From Candidatus Eiseniibacteriota bacterium (GTDB lineage Bacteria > Joyebacterota > Joyebacteria > Joyebacterales > Joyebacteraceae): 6,760 nt of DNA. The notes beneath the pieces were generated by a model. The model ran no database searches, had not been told where the DNA came from, and was given only the letters and a program-made list of their open reading frames with translations. The position numbers were made by a program, and so were the translations under genes. The stretch spans positions 1 to 6,760 of the forward strand of contig DAOWCM010000117.1 of NCBI GenBank assembly GCA_030639555.1. The letters are read 5' to 3'. Of the stretch, positions 5,114 through 6,760 are shown piece by piece. Each line of letters starts with the position of its first letter. Position 1 is the first letter of the stretch.

Positions 5114-6529
5114 GTGTCCCGATCGCTTCCAGCGCAGCTCACGACAAGAACGAAGCGGGCGCCGCAGGTCATCTGCGGTGCCCTTCTTTTGCCGGTCCTG
5201 GTGCTGGCCGCGCTCGTGACGGGATGCGCCGGCCCGCGTCCGCTGTCGGATGGAGGAGAGCCCGGCAGGAGAACGGACTCTCGTGACCACGACGTCACCG
5301 GACTGGTCGACGAGGGCTCCGGTTTCGAGTGGGGCGAGCTTCCAGCCGACGCCCCGTTCATTCGCGTGGGGCTGGCGCACGGCATCAAGAGCGCGGAGGT
5401 GTCCTGCAGAGACGAGTTCACCGTCGGGCTCTACGCCGACTCGCTTGAGAGCTGGAGAGTCGAGGCAGGTGAGAGGTGGCGATTCGGGGCCGCGGGTGAG
5501 GGCGTTACGGGCTCCGGTCCCGGCGGTGGGTTCCACATGGATGCGGGCACGATCCGGATCCGTCCAGAGACTGCCGGACCGCTCGTTTTCGACGGCGTGG
5601 CCTACAGGGGTGAGATAGAGCTCTTTCCGTCAGGACGGGGCTCGCTCACGGTCGTCAACGTGGTCGACGTCGAGTCGTACCTCCGGGGTGTCGTGCCCAG
5701 TGAGATAGGGCCGCGGCCGGAGAGCGAGATAGAGGCCGTCAAAGCGCAGGCGGTCGCGGCCCGCACCTACGCGATCGCCTCCGGCGGACGGCGGGCGGCG
5801 GGCGGCTTTGACGTCTACGCGACCGTTGACGACCAGGTCTACACCGGTATCGACGGGGAGCACCCGGTTTGCGACCGCGCCATACTGGCGACGGCCGGGA
5901 TCTTCATGAGCTACTCGGGTAAGCCCATCCATGCCTACTTCCACGCCAACTGCGGTGGGCGGACGGAAGCGCGACACCAGGTGTGGGAGCTGCCGAGTGT
6001 CCCATACCTGAAGCCAATCTGGGACAGCCCGGAGGAAGATCAGTTCAATGATGCCTTCTGCAGCTCCGGGGCTCACTTCAGGTGGAGCGAGACGTGGACG
6101 GGGAAGGAGATCGCGGACCTGATCAAGAAGCACCTGCCCGGCGCGGCTTCGACCCCTGTGCGCAGGCCAATCGGGGAGGTCCTGGATCTCCGCGTCACGG
6201 TAAAGACCCCCTCTGGTCGGGTGAGGTGGCTCGAAGTGGAGACCACGGAGGGCACGTACCGCGTGTTCGGTGATCGGGTGAGGTGGCTCCTGCGCCTGCC
6301 CGGCACGGACCGGATCCTCTGGAGTTCCTGGTTCGAACTCGACGTGACGACGCTGCGCGCCAGCCGCATCGTTAGGGTCGAGGCAAAGGGGAGAGGGTAC
6401 GGCCACGGCATCGGCATGTGCCAGCACGGGGCGATGGAGATGGCCCGGCAGGGCTACCGCTACGATGAGATCCTGAAGCACTACTACGCGGGAGTCAGAC
6501 TCGAGAGGGCTTACGGGGAAGCCGACTGA
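5114..6529 (+). CDS. SpoIID/LytB-domain lipoprotein (probable peptidoglycan lytic transglycosylase)
   Basis: SpoIID enzymes cut glycan strands lacking peptide stems; LytB relatives enhance amidases. The 471-aa product has a lipoprotein signal: basic n-region (R12, K14, R15), hydrophobic run to residue 36 and lipobox VTGC with C38, so it should be exported and lipid-anchored. A variable linker follows. The SpoIID domain runs from about residue 81 to the end: YRGEIELF, VVDVESYLRGVVPSEI with E197 as the expected catalytic Glu, AVKAQAVAARTYA (208-220), YFHANCGGRTE (275-285) and the C-terminal GRGYGHGIGMCQHGAMEMA (426-444). H277, C280, H288, C316, C436 and H438 might bind metal, as reported in a clostridial SpoIID, but the spacing differs. 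The GTG start is needed for the signal peptide; the next Met is residue 142. In an organism that need not sporulate, septal or daughter-cell wall remodelling is more likely than an engulfment role. Confidence 0.92.
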   Translation: MSRSLPAQLTTRTKRAPQVICGALLLPVLVLAALVTGCAGPRPLSDGGEPGRRTDSRDHDVTGLVDEGSGFEWGELPADAPFIRVGLAHGIKSAEVSCRDEFTVGLYADSLESWRVEAGERWRFGAAGEGVTGSGPGGGFHMDAGTIRIRPETAGPLVFDGVAYRGEIELFPSGRGSLTVVNVVDVESYLRGVVPSEIGPRPESEIEAVKAQAVAARTYAIASGGRRAAGGFDVYATVDDQVYTGIDGEHPVCDRAILATAGIFMSYSGKPIHAYFHANCGGRTEARHQVWELPSVPYLKPIWDSPEEDQFNDAFCSSGAHFRWSETWTGKEIADLIKKHLPGAASTPVRRPIGEVLDLRVTVKTPSGRVRWLEVETTEGTYRVFGDRVRWLLRLPGTDRILWSSWFELDVTTLRASRIVRVEAKGRGYGHGIGMCQHGAMEMARQGYRYDEILKHYYAGVRLERAYGEAD

Positions 6530-6598
6530 GGGCCGCAGAACTCGTTCTGCTGGACGCCGCGCCACGGTCTTCCGACGCCGCGGGCCGCTAGAATCGGA

Positions 6599-6627
6599 TT
6601 GACACACGGGTCAGCCGTTGCTATATT
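6599..6627 (+). promoter_or_regulatory. Sigma-70 promoter of the tRNA-Asp gene
   Basis: TTGACA (6599-6604) and TATATT (6622-6627) are separated by exactly 17 nt, and TGC directly before the -10 box forms an extended -10 element. The expected transcription start is near 6634, about 15 nt before the mature tRNA. The AT-rich -10 stands out from the GC-rich surroundings. This is the only clear promoter in the window. Confidence 0.88.
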
Positions 6628-6648
6628 TACCTGTCTAGCCAGATACGC

Positions 6649-6726
6649 GGGGTCGTAGTTCAGTTTGGTTAGAACGCCGGCCTGTCACGCCGGAGGTCGC
6701 GAGTTCGAGTCTCGTCGGCCCCGCCA
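6649..6726 (+). tRNA. tRNA-Asp (anticodon GUC), CCA encoded
   Basis: A full cloverleaf can be drawn. The acceptor is GGGGTCG (6649-6655) with CGGCCCC (6716-6722), one G-U pair. The D stem is GTTC/GAAC (6658-6661, 6672-6675). The anticodon stem is CCGGC/GCCGG (6677-6681, 6689-6693) with loop CTGTCAC, giving anticodon GTC at 6684-6686. A 5-nt variable loop follows. The T stem is GCGAG/CTCGT (6699-6703, 6711-6715, one G-U pair) with loop TTCGAGT. The discriminator is G (6723), and CCA (6724-6726) is encoded. G34, U35, C36 and G73 are the known aspartate identity set. The gene has its own promoter and terminator and is not part of the operon before it. Confidence 0.98.
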
Positions 6727-6734
6727 TTGAGGAA

Positions 6735-6760
6735 GGGCCCAGTCTGCGAGGACTGGGCCC
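6735..6760 (+). terminator. Intrinsic terminator stem after tRNA-Asp (cut by window end)
   Basis: GGGCCCAGTC (6735-6744) and GACTGGGCCC (6751-6760) form a perfect 10-bp stem with loop TGCGAG, 8 nt after the tRNA CCA. The stem ends on the last base of the window, so the expected T run would lie just outside and cannot be seen. Confidence 0.8.

Noticed and set aside
6535..6550. Inverted repeat GCAGAA/TTCTGC after the SpoIID-like gene as terminator
   Set aside because: The stem is only 6 bp with a CTCG loop, and no T run follows. It could be a weak 3' structure, but a terminator is not supported.
6553..6582. 9-bp direct repeat GACGCCGCG in the spacer before tRNA-Asp
   Set aside because: It is short and GC-rich, without further symmetry, and is expected by chance at this composition; it does not look like an attachment site.
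6649..6760. tRNA-Asp as an integration site for a mobile element
   Set aside because: No second copy of the tRNA 3' end, integrase or element gene lies in the window; the terminator directly follows the tRNA as in a normal locus.

Overview
The window is a GC-rich, entirely plus-strand stretch of bacterial chromosome. It carries the end of the spc ribosomal-protein operon and the whole alpha operon: adk (5' end cut off) - map - infA - rpmJ - rpsM - rpsK - rpsD - rpoA - rplQ. A SpoIID/LytB-domain lipoprotein gene follows at once, and then a tRNA-Asp gene with its own promoter and terminator. The order from adk to rplQ is the classical one, and all nine products are recognised by family motifs. 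No mobile element, CRISPR array, phage gene or minus-strand gene is supported.

Organism: this is a bacterium. The infA/rpmJ/rpsM order, an alpha subunit with the bacterial C-terminal domain and a tRNA with encoded CCA all say so. Having rpsD inside the alpha operon argues against a typical Firmicute, where rpsD usually lies elsewhere. A predicted lipoprotein with a SpoIID domain, high GC, and acidic C-terminal tails on RpoA and L17 fit a diderm outside the best-studied phyla, perhaps an FCB-type candidate phylum. That placement is a guess; the sequence does not fix it.

Layout: 2-1341 holds adk and map, joined by a TAATG overlap. 1412-1784 holds infA and rpmJ. 1809-3233 holds rpsM, rpsK and rpsD; the first two start at TTG behind strong Shine-Dalgarno sites. 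3283-5111 holds rpoA and rplQ, both with acidic, probably disordered tails of about 60 residues. 5114-6529 is the lipoprotein gene, 2 nt after rplQ, with its ribosome binding site inside the rplQ tail codons. 6599-6760 is a separate unit: a consensus sigma-70 promoter, tRNA-Asp(GUC), and a 10-bp terminator stem ending exactly at the window edge.

How they work together: Adk, Map, IF-1, L36, S13, S11, S4, alpha and L17 supply adenylate balance, protein N-terminal maturation, translation initiation, both ribosomal subunits and the core polymerase from one co-transcribed block. The main departures from textbook content are the two acidic tails in adjacent genes, the translationally coupled cell-wall enzyme at the operon end, and a possible hairpin that displays the rpsM ribosome binding site.
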